Positions 12,803-24,881 of a stretch of 64,000 nt of DNA are shown one piece after another. Position 1 is the first letter of the stretch. Each line of letters starts with the position of its first letter. This DNA is from Myotis daubentonii. Lineage: Eukaryota > Chordata > Mammalia > Chiroptera > Vespertilionidae. The DNA is taken from contig NC_081844.1 in the NCBI RefSeq assembly GCF_963259705.1, positions 42,349,341-42,413,340 of the forward strand. The letters are read 5' to 3'. The position numbers were made by a program, and so were the translations under genes. Below the pieces are notes generated by a model that was given only the letters and a program-made list of their open reading frames with translations, had not been told where the DNA came from and did not search any database.

Positions 12803-13592
12803 TGCCGGGAGCCGGTCCATCCTTGCTGTTTCAAGGGCCTGGCATATATGGAATACTGTTCTTAATATGTTTGCTCACCTTCTTGGCGCTGTGTTTTAAC
12901 CAAGGTCACCTCTCCGAGAAAGGTTGTTTCCCCAGGTAGGGATTTCCCCCTGAAGTTAGGGAGGGAATAAAACCCCTCAACTAAGTGCCAGGCGGGTAAT
13001 TAATCCCTTTAACTACGAACAATCATGCTTAAACTACATAATCTTTTCTCCCTGGAATGGAGATAAGAAACGCCCTAACCTTTGTAATAGAGATTGATAG
13101 GATTGAATCAACTGGTATAAATACAGTTGTAACAAGACAGAACTCAGAACTCAGAACACAGAACTCAGGAGACAGAATTCAGAAGACAGAACCTACACGG
13201 AGCCTAGAGACAGAAGAACTTCGCTGGCGAGAGCATGCCAGAGGATCCTGGACCGGGACTGGCCTCGGAGCCTAGAGACAGAGCCTAGCGGGAGAACATG
13301 GCAAGGGATCCTGGACTGAACCTGACTACAGAGATTGGCAGGAGAACCTGACTGGAACCTGGACACTGAACCTGACTGGAGAGCCTGGACAGAACCTGGC
13401 TGGAGAACCTAGCGAGGGAACATGGCTACAGAACCTCGCTGGAGATCCGAAGCAGAACCTCTCTGGAGATCCGGGCTGGAGATCCTGGCTAGGCTGCTGA
13501 TCAACTGAACGCTGTCTCCATGCCCTTCCTTCGTCGCCGACTCCGTCTACGCCTTTGGGAACCCCTGGACCTGCTGGGGTTGGACCCCGGCA
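12803..13592 (+). repeat. ERV 5' LTR (790 bp)
   Basis: Starts TGCCGGGAGCCGG and ends GGACCCCGGCA. A TATA-like TATAAATA lies at 13116-13123 and an AATAAA near 12966. The 3' half is built of degenerate GAACCTGGCTGGAGA-type repeats. Compared with the 3' LTR it has one extra 7-bp GAACTCA unit near 13140-13160. Confidence 0.92.
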
Positions 13593-13594
13593 TC

Positions 13595-13612
13595 TGGCGC
13601 CCGAACAGGGAC
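13595..13612 (+). other. ERV primer-binding site, tRNA-Lys3 type
   Basis: TGGCGCCCGAACAGGGAC lies two bases after the 5' LTR. It is the 18-base complement to the 3' end of tRNA-Lys (UUU) used by several retroviruses including mammary-tumour-type betaretroviruses. It would prime minus-strand DNA synthesis. Confidence 0.93.
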
Positions 13613-13615
13613 CCC

Positions 13616-13960
13616 TAGGTAAGCCCCATTCTCGGGCTGGATAGGACTCCACCGTAGGAAGAGGGTGGATAGTCTTCGCCGACTCCGTCCACACCTTTGG
13701 GAACCCCTGGAACAGGATTCCCTTAGGTAAGCCCCCCCATTGAGAACCTCCACACTCGGGACGGATCAGACTCCACCGTAGGAAGAGGGTGGATAGTCTT
13801 CGCCGACTCCGTCCACACCTTTGGGAACCCCTGGAAAGGATTCCCCTAGGTAAGCCCCCCCATTGAGAACCCCCACATTCGGGACGGATAGGACTCCACC
13901 AGGGTGCTACAGACCCCCCTATAGAGGATAAGTAGGGTAAGAAGGTGGATAGTACAGAAC
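13616..13960 (+). repeat. Tandem repeats in ERV leader
   Basis: TAGGTAAGCCCC recurs at 13616, 13724 and 13847 (spacing 108 and 123). Each unit carries GACTCCACC...GTGGATAG. The units also carry CGCCGACTCCGTCCACACC and TTTGGGAACCCCTGGA, text that resembles the end of the LTR U5. Confidence 0.85.
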
Positions 13961-13970
13961 TTAGATTGAG

Positions 13971-14085
13971 AAGATGTGCCATACTGAGTCCAAAGAAAGA
14001 AGACTCTGTATTGATCTTTAGATTAAGAAGATGTGCCATACTGAGTCTAAAGAAAAAAGACTCTGTATTGATCTTTTAACATATG
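13971..14085 (+). repeat. 57-bp tandem duplication in ERV
   Basis: AAGATGTGCCATACTGAGTC starts at 13971 and again at 14028. The two copies run through GACTCTGTATTGATCTTT with few differences. The duplication lies just before and across the start of the gag remnant. Confidence 0.85.
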
Positions 14086-14303
14086 TGCTTGCTAGCAGAG
14101 GAATTAAGGTTACTCCCAGTCAGACAGAACGTTTTATACAAGAAATATGTCCATGCTTTTCTGAGGAAGGAAAGGTAAATGTAATGGCATGGGAGAAGGT
14201 AGGCCCAAGGAGCCTTATCCTTAACCCCACTGCAGCCTTTCTACCCTGGGAAAGTGCAGGATTGGCAAGCTCTCCCTGGGATGATAGATCAGGACTCAGG
14301 TAA
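14031..14303 (+). pseudogene. ERV gag (matrix) N-terminal remnant
   Basis: A 90-codon open frame. Its middle part, with a short motif ending EEGKVNVMAWEKVG, resembles the start of betaretroviral matrix protein; matrix lies under the viral membrane in particles. The likeness stops after about 57 codons and the rest has no gag character, consistent with one internal deletion removing the remainder of gag, pro, pol and env. There is no convincing Gag start codon: the first part of the frame is repeat-derived. It is not a functional Gag. Assignment is by eye. Confidence 0.6.
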
Positions 14304-14387
14304 TAGCAGAAAGCGCCAATCCTACTCTTAAAATGGATACAAGAGAGCATCTGAGGTTTTTCTTTTTAATGCCTGCCTTTAAAAAAT

Positions 14388-14400
14388 AAAAAAGGGGGAA
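14388..14400 (+). other. ERV polypurine tract
   Basis: AAAAAAGGGGGAA directly precedes the 3' LTR (two bases before TG at 14403), the usual primer for plus-strand DNA. Confidence 0.85.
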
Positions 14401-14402
14401 TT

Positions 14403-15182
14403 TGCCGGGAGCCGGTCCATCCTTGCTGTTTCAAGGGCCTGGCATATATGGAATACTGTTCTTAATATGTTTGCTCACCTTCTTGGCGCTGTGTTTTAAC
14501 CAAGGTCACCTCTCCGAGAAAGGTTGTTTCCCCAGGTAGGGATTTCCCCCTGAAGTTAGGGAGGGAATAAAACCCCTCAACTAAGTGCCAGGCGGGTAAT
14601 TAATCCCTTTAACTACGAACAATCATGCTTAAACTACATAATCTTTTCTCCCTGGAATGGAGATAAGAAACGCCCTAACCTTTGTAATAGAGATTGATAG
14701 GATTGAATCAACTGGTATAAATACAGTTGTAACAAGACAGAACTCAGAACACAGAACTCAGGAGACAGAATTCAGAAGACAGAACCTACACGGAGCCTAG
14801 AGACAGAAGAACTTCGCTGGCGAGAGCATGCCAGAGGATCCTGGACCGGGACTGGCCTCGGAGCCTAGAGACAGAGCCTAGCGGGAGAACATGGCAAGGG
14901 ATCCTGGACTGAACCTGACTACAGAGATTGGCAGGAGAACCTGACTGGAACCTGGACACTGAACCTGACTGGAGAGCCTGGACAGAACCTGGCTGGAGAA
15001 CCTAGCGAGGGAACATGGCAGCAGAACCTCTCTGGAGATCCAGACCAGAACTTGGCTGGAGATCCGGGCTAGAGATCCTGGCTAGGCTGCTGATCAACTG
15101 AACGCTGTCTCCGTGTCATTCCTTCACCGACTCCGTCTACGCCTTTGGGAACCCCTGGACCTGCTGGGGCTGGACCCCGGCA
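14403..15182 (+). repeat. ERV 3' LTR (780 bp)
   Basis: Same start and end as the 5' LTR, with TATAAATA at 14716-14723. By eye it is identical to the 5' LTR over roughly the first 620 bases, apart from the 7-bp repeat-unit difference. It then differs at many positions over the last ~170 bases. Confidence 0.92.
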
Positions 15183-15490
15183 GGTGACCTTTACATTTGC
15201 TGAACCCAGTGTTTCCAGAGATCCTGTTAAACCCCCTATAATGCACAGGATAGACCCCTACAAAGAATTATCCAGCGCAAAATGTCAGTAGTACCCAAGT
15301 TGAGAAAGTCTGGTCTAACCCAAAGAAGCACACTTCTCAGTTAACTAAACAATCATTGTAAAGTGGATCTTCAGTTGTGTGGACCCATCATGTCTCTTGG
15401 CATAAAAGTGGTTTAATTTATGATACATTGATTCACTTTCCAAACTGAGTCATATTAAGGGCCAACTTGGCAACAAATCACCATTTGTGT

Positions 15491-15524
15491 TTTTCTTTCT
15501 TTCTTTTCTTTCTTTCTTTCTTCC

Positions 15525-15581
<57 letters not shown>

Positions 15582-15597
15582 CTCTCTTTCTTTCTTT
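15491..15597. repeat. (CTTT)n/(CT)n microsatellite
   Basis: Pyrimidine-only tract: CTTT units, then a long uninterrupted CT run, then CTTT again. It has mirror symmetry and could form triplex DNA. Confidence 0.95.
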
Positions 15598-15907
15598 GTG
15601 TTTCTTTAAATGAGTTGTGCTCCATTTGAGAATGTGAGACACAATGCTTTAGTCTTAGCCATGAAAAGACCCTTCCAGATCTACCTCAGATAAGGATGGC
15701 AACTGAGATTCCCAAAATGTAATCCTTTTATATGAACCCAGTGTAGGGTGCTCCTGTCTTGGAAGGCCACCTATAGCTACTGTCAGAAATGACTCTTGCT
15801 AATCTGCATGGAATTACATGCTTGGCACTGTTTTAAAAATTAAGAATATCGTATCAAATTAGCTGAAGCATATGTTTCCTTTACCAGGAAATGAAAATAT
15901 AGGTGCT

Positions 15908-16104
15908 GCCCCTAGCCACTTTGGCTCAGTGGATAGAGCATCGGCCTGCAGACTGAACAGGCCTGGGTTCAATTTCCGTCAAGGGCACATGCCCCAGTTG
16001 CGGGCTCAATCCCCAGTGTGGGCGTGCAGGAGGCAGCCTATCAGTGATTCTCTCTCATCATTGATGTTTCTCTCTTTCCCTCTCTCTTCCTCTCTGAAAT
16101 CAAT

Positions 16105-16138
<34 letters not shown>

Positions 16139-16153
16139 AAATTTAAAAATAAA
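15908..16153 (+). mobile_element. Ves SINE, full length
   Basis: tRNA-like head (GGCTCAGTGGATAGAGCATC), GCAGGAGGCAGCC core, pyrimidine block, and a TA-rich tail. Perfect 15-bp target duplication GAAAATATAGGTGCT at 15893-15907 and 16154-16168. Confidence 0.95.
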
Positions 16154-19100
16154 GAAAATATAGGTGCTTTCCAGGTATTATTCATGCCTTTAAGCAGAGC
16201 AGAAGTGCAGGATCTGTCCAATCCTTCCACTCTCACCATCCTGAGCTGAAAGCTGAGCTAAACCTATGTTATCCTAGGCTGCCGTGGCTCCACATGATGG
16301 AGGAGCTGGCTTGTTGGAGCTGCCGAGTAGTATTCTGAATAGGTTCCTTAGGAGGACTGGGGAGGGAGGGCACAAGAGCCTTTGCAGCTTGCAATGTTTA
16401 TAAACTGACTATGCGGTGGCTTTAAGGGGCCACCGTGTACTGCAGCAGCCCTGTAATAGGTGCAGCCACGCAGTGCTAAATTTGTTTTCAATTATGTTTT
16501 GTAAAAGGGCATGGATCCTTTTGCTACAGAAGCCCGTATTTCACATAGTGGAAAATAAGGACCACATTTGTAGCCACAAACCCACAGTACATTTTGTTCT
16601 TACTTGAAGAGCGTCAATGCAATGCGATACTCATTCAAGTGAATGTTGTGTTTCATTTATGTTTATTTAAACACTCACTGGAATTCTCACCATCTGAAAA
16701 TTTTTATTTAAGTTGGTTTCAGGAAAATAACCTCCTTGTTTTGGCAGATTGAACTCTTCCTTCTTGAATAGCATGAACACGAGGAGCTTCAGAGCCTGAG
16801 TATCTAAATGAAGTTGTGAACAGTTTTAATCTTCTTATACCACTCACTGGGGACATAGACGAACTGTATGTCAGTTTGTTGACACATCCACAGACATCTC
16901 TATGGCGAAAGAAATCCTTCTCTTCTAATACGTAATTTGAGGGAAATTCTAAGAGCTTAGCATTTGGGTATAATGTTAATTTTTAGTACTCAGTGATCCA
17001 TAGGAAAAGCTGGGAAGATTTAAGATTTCCATAGACATGGCATTTGGAGAAAAGCTGCAATGACAGTGTCTTTGTTGGTTGTGCTCTCACTTTCCTTAGG
17101 GTTCTTCAGTTCTAGAAAGTGTTGATGCAGCTTATCTCTGTACAGCAAGACCTGGGTCAGAAGTTATTTGCATGAGCGACAGTTCTGATCTGGTACCGTA
17201 TATTGGTTTTACGTCGGATCACAATAACCCGTATACCATAGAACGTCTTGATGTTTACAGGTTTAACTGCAGTCATACGGTCCTGTTGATCCACTTCTCT
17301 GATTGCTAGACAGTCTTCCTGACACTGTCCTATTGACACGATGTTGTGCTGTCTTGAGTGACTTCCCCTCCATGTGTGCATGCATGCCCCAGGGTGGCAT
17401 AGAGATGCCAGGGCACCCACATTCCTGGATGGGACTGTGGTGATGGCTTCTCCCAGAGAATGTTGGCAGGGGAGGAAAGCTCTAGAACTATGTCCCTTGA
17501 GAGAAGAACCCCTGGAAAGAAGTATTTTTCATTACTTTGATTTTCTTGCACTCATTAATGTTTTCCCAGTCAATCTAGGCTTGCCTGAGTTGAAGAATTT
17601 CAAGTCTAAACGTGACTCATAGGTTACATTCACTTTAAATTTTGAGGATTCCTCCAAATCAACCTTCCAAAGGTTTTTAGCCACCCAACTCCCACCTGCA
17701 GTGTGGGGGAGTGTCCCCTTCTCTATTCTCTTGGAAACATAATGTATTCTCAATGTCCCCCCCCCTTTTATTTGGTACTCTGAAAAGTGAAAAAAGTAAT
17801 GTTATTTAAAATTAATCCCTTTAAATTTTAATTATAAATCACTGGTGTTTTTTACACTTAGATACCACTTGCATTTCTTTTTTTCCCTGTGACTTATCCA
17901 TTCACTTCTTTCCCCCATTTTTTTTTCTTTTGGGTTGGCCCTTCTGGATTATAAAAAATGGTTTGTCAGCTACAGGAACGCCCACTGATTTCCCTCTTTT
18001 ACTCATGTGCTTCCCCTCCCACCAAGCATCCCCACTGTCCTTAAAAGTCCTTTCTCTTGACCCTCCCTGCCTGCACCACCCCAGCTGGTCCTGGTCCTGG
18101 TCAGTTCCTCAAGCCTCTCTAGGAAGCCTGTCCCCACTATTCCCTTCCCCAGCCCCTGTCCTGTGCCAGGGAAAACCCAGTTATTTATTGGAGTCTGTGT
18201 CCCTCTTTGGCTTGGATGGTTTTTGCAGTCAGGCATCATCTTTGCATTTGCACAGTCTGGTGTGGAAGCTGGTATATAAACAATGTATTCAACAATCGTT
18301 ACTGAATGCATGAACAAGATTTTTTAAAAAAAAAAGATCGCTGCCTTCTAAAGATGTCAGCTTTGTTGTGCAGCTTAGCGCACACCACAGCTCAGCTAAG
18401 AAATAACATCTGTGAGCTTTTCTCTTTGCAAAGAAGAGACTGTCCCCACAACACTTCTGTTCATGTGTGGGTGATTTTCACATGTGATTCTAGTGCTTGG
18501 AGTTTCTTGGGGAAGACTGTGACAGGTTCTGTGCAAACTCTAGCCTTTCTGGCTCCTTTTTTCCAGTCTCTTCCTGCTGCGTGTGACAGTGTTTTAGCCT
18601 GACCTTCATATGACACTCAGAGGACCGGAGTGAAGAGGGGGGATGGAGGAAGGGTGTTTCAGAGCGGGAACTACAATTTGAGCAAAGCATTAGGGGGACA
18701 TGAACTACCATCATGAAGGTTTGGGAATACATGTAATCTTTTACGTTCAGAAAGTAATGGTTCAACTGCTGCCTGTTTTATTTCCTCTGAAATCATTGCA
18801 TGTAGAACTGACAGCATCAGCTGCTGACATTTTAGATGTGCGTTGATGCTGAAGTGATGCAATGTAATGAAAATGCAGCACATCCCTTCGACATTCCCTC
18901 TCAATTACAGTTTAAAACACACGGGGACAAAACAGTGTATACCTGATTCAAATGTATAGCTCTGGGGGTGTTATTATTTCTTTAACTTTCTGAACAGCTT
19001 AAGTTGGGACCGTTCCAGAATGAGTCTTGGGACAAGGTCTCTATAGGTGAATGGCTCCATGCAACACAGAAAATGTTCTCAGGATGATCCCAGCTGGGCA

Positions 19101-20210
19101 GGTACCTGTGGTGATTCTGCATGAGCCTGGGCTCCAAGCTGACGTAGGAGGACCCCCAAGGTGGAATTTGTGCCATCTTCATGGTTTCTAGGGGTCATAT
19201 GGTAGTAGAACAAGCAGAAATCTTTATCACTAGTCACAGGTTAACTGAGGCTGAGGCATAATTTAAGTCCTAATTCCTAGGAAGGAATCAATGTATCAGC
19301 CTTTATAAAAGAAGCCAGACAGACCTACATCATCTTTGAGGTCCAAATCTTAGCTCTTCTGACAGTATAGTCTTTAGAGAGGTAGGGGTGTGTGTGTGTG
19401 TGTGTTGGCTTCCAAAGACTTGCTTTGTGATCTGATAATAGAATGTTTAATCCAGGTCACACATCCATTAAAGCCTAAATGTAATTAATATCACATTAAT
19501 CCATAAAATAAAGATGATGGTTGTTTCAAGAGGAATCTAGTAAAGGATACTAAAGAGATGTCTTGGTATCCTCATCCTAGATTGGAAACAGGAAATTGCT
19601 GGCAGGCAGAGATGTGGTCCCAGTCATTTAACTAGGGTGTTGCAGCTCAGATTATAGGTAATAATTCAAGTGTTTTAGGATCATAACATAGATTCATTTT
19701 GTCATAGTTTATAGTTAAGAAAATATAGTCACTTCACAGATACATAGCCGGGCTTCAGAATTCAAGAACAAACTAAATTAATGATTGAATAAAGTATATA
19801 AAAGATGTTAGTCTAAAGACCCACTGCCCTGGACTAAGAAGCAGAATATGCTCCTAAGTAAATATCTGCTGAAAATCTGCTTTCCCCCAAAATGAGCCAC
19901 AAATGTCACCTACTAAGGTTGTGTTTAGTTCCAAATTGTGCCTCTTTTCACAATGTGAAAAGAATCTTCTGAAATGTCTAAATTCTAATCTGCATTGAAT
20001 CACTTGGGTCCAGAATAAATACATGTCAATACACAATTACAAATATGCTTGAAAAGAACTATGAAATTTATACTCAGAAACATCTTTAAATACCAGAAAG
20101 CACAGGCATGTTGTAAACAAAAAATATTGTTGCATTTCATTGTCTGTAACAAAATACAATATGACTAAAACTATTATGTAGGTGCCAGGAGAAGGTTGTT
20201 TATATTATCA

Positions 20211-20586
20211 TTAGAGGCCCAGAACACAGATTCATGCACTGGTGGTGTCCCTCAGACTGGCCTGTGCCCTCTCACAATCTGGGGCCGTGAAGCAGCAGGC
20301 AGCCTGGGAGGAGCCCGAGCGCACATGGCTCCTGCTCATCCCGGCCCTGCTGTGCCTGCTGCCACCGCTTGATAGCGCTGCTGAGGAGGCAGGAGAGGCT
20401 TGCGCCACTGCAGCTGTGCTTGCCAGCCATGAGCCTGGCTTCTGGCTGAGCAGCGCTCCCACTGTGGGAGCGCACTGACCACAAGGGGGCAGCTCCTGCA
20501 GTGAGCGTCTGCCCCCAGGTGGTAAGTGCGCATCATGGCAACTGGTTGGCTGGTCGTTCGGTCGCTTAGGCTTTTATATATATAGA
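20211..20586 (-). mobile_element. HeliBat Helitron in MFAP3L intron
   Basis: The antisense 3' end (TTAGAGGCCCA, a decayed CTAG end) is at the left and the 5' end (CTTTTATATATATAGA) at the right. Carries the CTCF-like pair CCACAAGGGGGCAG (20479-20492) and CTGCCCCCAGGTGG (20509-20522). Open frames inside are only a by-product of GC-rich repeat DNA. Confidence 0.88.
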
Positions 20587-22436
20587 TTAGCTGCCTGCCT
20601 TCCTAGCTTAGTGTTCTTTTCTGCTTTTGTTCTTCTGCACCCAGATTTAGACTACTCTGTCTTTATATTTACAGATTAATTCCTCCATAAAAGGAGTGGC
20701 ACTGGGGAGGTTAGGAGATGAATAAATTGATTCTAATCATTCCCAAACAAATAACCTCACCTCCTCACCCTCTTCCCTGTTGTATTTTCTTACAAATAAA
20801 GGAAGGTAAATGTATCACCTGTAATTCCTGGAGCCCAGCGCCTTCCATATCTATTATAAGCTTTCAATCAACTAGAGGTGTATTGCTTTGTTTGTTTCGT
20901 GTTTTTTTTTTTGTCCCCTAGGCCTGTTGTAGTCTACTCTTATGAAACAAGCAAATTGTAAGAAAATTATAATTTCCCTTGCCTCCTATTGTTATACATT
21001 TGGGTAAATCTGCAGTAAAATTATCAAAATTCAGGTTCAGGGAATGAAAGGGGTGGAAGGCTTGCCCCTGCCCCATGTGAATGAGAGAAAATTTCACAGA
21101 CCGGGTGCTACGCTTGTTTATTCTTGCACATTCACAGAGACTGAACATTTCGCTAGATTTTCCAAACCAGTGTTTTCTACTCTTGGGGTAAATATACTGG
21201 CTGAATTGTTAGAAAAGGGTTAGTCAGGGACACCAGGAACTGCTCTTCACAGATGTTCTTTCAGAAAGCCAAGTAATATGACAGCATCCATTAAGAGCAT
21301 CCTGCCAGATTCCCCAGGGCTAGCAAGTCAGGGACTGTGGCCCCCAGGAGGCACCTCACCGCTCCTGCCAGCTTCCTTCAGAATGTTCCTTGGACTGCAG
21401 TCACCATGTGGTAGCAGAACGACGGTGGAATACAGAAGGCCCTCTGTTGCCTTGTTCCTCAGTCCCTGGTCATGTATGTGCTCACTAATTTTAAGAAGGA
21501 GCATTTTGCTTGTTGCTTTTGGGAAATATCAGACTCTTAATTATAATTAAAAGTCACTGCCAGGAGGGAAGAAACGAGTAAAAAGACTATGCAATAATAG
21601 GTATTTAAGAGGAAACTACATGTTAAATGATCCAGTCTCTCAGGAGAAGTCCTCTAGCTGGCTTGGGGAACTAGAGTGCTTTTATGGAGAAGTATCTGCC
21701 TGCTCTGTTCCTTAGACCTCCCCCAAGGCCTAACCTGGACCCTCCCTTCTCTATAGGACAGTGTATGTAGGTAGAGATGGGATTACAGAAAGGTTCAGAT
21801 CCAAGACCCACAAGCCAAACCTAGTATCATGTTGTCCAGGGGTCCTCTGACCTATGGATATACAGGCAGACTAAGAATTAACCCCAACTAAAGAGTTTTG
21901 CCCGACTCGGAACCTCATTCACAAGGCAACACTATGTCCTTTCCAGGCCAGAGAGGGAAGTATTTCTGTTATCAACATGCATTCTCTATCATGTGAGGCT
22001 TATTTTCAATTTGATGAGTCTATCATTTATTTGAAAGACTAAAACAAAATGATACTAATTCATACCCAGCCTCCAAATCTTCACATTGTTAGCTAATAAC
22101 TTTAAGTAGTATGATAATTCATTGTAGATTCTTAAAATTAATGACATAATCATGTTCTAATCAACGGAGGTCACACAAGGACAACTTCAATGTCAAATAT
22201 GAGCAACCCAGGTAAATAATATAACTTAATTTGATTTACTCCAGATTTTATGTTGGTCCTAAACTACTTGATATTCTGAGAAGCATTAAACTCCCCAGTG
22301 TTCAACAGAGTCATGCTCACAGGCAGGTTAGAAAATCAGATGCTACAGTGAAGGAATTCTCTAGTAAGAACACAGTATTTTCCAGATGGCTTATTTTTCT
22401 TGTTTTTCACTAGGATATGGAATTACACAGTATGCT

Positions 22437-22650
22437 TTGGTGGTTTAAGTACAGCCTCTTGAACCCGAGTTCATCTTCTAGCTCTACTACTTCCAAACTG
22501 GTGATCTTGGGAACATGGTTTAATCTAACTGTGCCTCCGTTTTGTCATCCTATAAAGTATTAGTACCCATCCCACAGAGTTGTTGTGAAGATTAAATGAG
22601 TTTATACACATCAATGTCTGGCACACAATAAAGGTTCACTGCTGCTATCA
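22437..22650 (+). mobile_element. MIR SINE
   Basis: Reads as a sense MIR: GTGGTTTAAGTACAGCCTC, GATCTTGGGAACATGGTTTAA, TGTGCCTCCGTTTTGTCATC, GTTGTTGTGAAGATTAAATGAG, TCTGGCACACAATAAAGG. It lies ~100 bases before the final MFAP3L exon. Confidence 0.88.
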
Positions 22651-22688
22651 TCAATAGAAGATAGTTCTAGTAATGTGCAAGCTTGTAG

Positions 22689-23723
<1,035 letters not shown>

Positions 23724-24728
23724 TATCAACTCTGAAAAGCTATGCATATTAAGAAAATCAGGGGCTGCTCCTCGTAGTCCAGATGTAGTACGCACTTGCC
23801 GCTAAGCCTTACAAGGAGACTCTCATCCCCTAGGTAGGAGTGATGCTATTGTAGAAGGGAAGACACCTGTGTGCAGTCCTTGTGACTGGACCTTCCCCAG
23901 GAGAAAAGGATGCAGGAAACATCAGGGTGCAGGATTGATGCTATTGTCCAAGTGATACAAGTTTTAGAGACGATTCTCTGCCAAATGCCGTCATTGGTGA
24001 TGCCCTTTTGGCAAAGAGTACACTACTGTAAGATAAATTTTGAGTTCAAGAGCCCTGTCCAATGCACACTGCATTGCTTTTCTTTTTAAAAAAATTACAG
24101 GTCTGCTACAATAGCAAATGCACGTATATGGGTTTGTTGCACTTTCTTCTCAGTCTTTGTTCCTTTCACTGTTCCTTGATAATGGAGTAGTAGTTGTTAT
24201 ATTAATACTAATTACTCTTTCTGATTTGGTCTTCTTTGTCCTTGCTTTCCCCTAGAACATTTACCTCAGAGGCGTTGGTATCAGTCTACCAGTACCAGGG
24301 CTGATATCTACAAGTCATTTATAATGTTCCAGAGTAGTCACTAGACCCCTTGTTTTTATTATTTCCAAGGCCTATTTTCATACCTTGATTTTTACTTGTT
24401 TCCAATGAAGCTGCTGTAAGTGAAACTGAGAAAAACTTTGCCCAGGAACAGCACTTTAATAGCCAAATGAAAACGTGTTTACCTGTCCGATTCTGAGAGC
24501 CTTTGTGTGAGCTCAACTGAAGTGTGGTGGTGGTGGTGGATTATAAAAGGTTGAGTATACTCATAATAACCATGAAAACTGCTGTTTTTACATTTAAGTA
24601 ACATCATCCTCCAAACAAAAACTGATCTTTATCTGGAAAATTTATTGCGTCCTAAGTCAGAGGCATTTGATGAATCCCTGTAAGGTTGTATAGTATTAGC
24701 TACCCAGAAGGACTTGCAGGGAAGGATA

Positions 24729-24881
24729 TCCTATATAATAAAGAGCTTATATGCTAATTAGACCAAACAGCAGAACGACCATCCGGATGACCTCCGGATA
24801 ACCGTCTGGACGACCTTCCAGACGAAGCTGGGGCTGTGAGGGCCGAGCCCCTTGCATGAATTTCATGCATAGGGCCTTTAG
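24729..24881 (+). mobile_element. Short HeliBat Helitron in MFAP3L 3' UTR or flank
   Basis: Starts TCCTATATAATAAAGAGC and ends GGGCCTTTAG with the hairpin TGCATGAATTTCATGCA just before the end. Internal palindromes CATCCGGATG (24780-24789) and CGTCTGGA/TCCAGACG (24803-24824). Contains AATAAA at 24737-24742. Confidence 0.88.

Larger units (their letters stand above)
12803..15182 (+). mobile_element. Class II (betaretrovirus-like) non-autonomous endogenous retrovirus
   Basis: A complete but internally deleted provirus: 5' LTR, tRNA-Lys primer site, ~0.8 kb internal region, polypurine tract, 3' LTR. The LTRs begin TG and end CA, and the 6-bp target duplication GGTGAC is perfect (12797-12802 and 15183-15188), as expected for class II elements. 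No pol or env sequence is seen and only a gag-start remnant survives. It therefore cannot replicate alone and would have depended on a helper. It lies in the same orientation as MFAP3L, in the large intron. U3 near-identity between LTRs suggests a recent insertion. Confidence 0.92.

Noticed and set aside
13326..14039. 237-codon minus-strand frame
   Set aside because: Antisense of the provirus LTR and its leader repeats; GC-rich tandem sequence with no domain.
17157..17420. 87-codon minus-strand frame with a basic C-terminal stretch
   Set aside because: I considered a processed pseudogene or an unknown exon, but no family is recognised, it has no splice or poly(A) context, and length alone is not convincing.
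20232..20536. Overlapping open frames on both strands rich in A, P and L
   Set aside because: GC-rich interior of an antisense HeliBat; frames open on both strands by composition.
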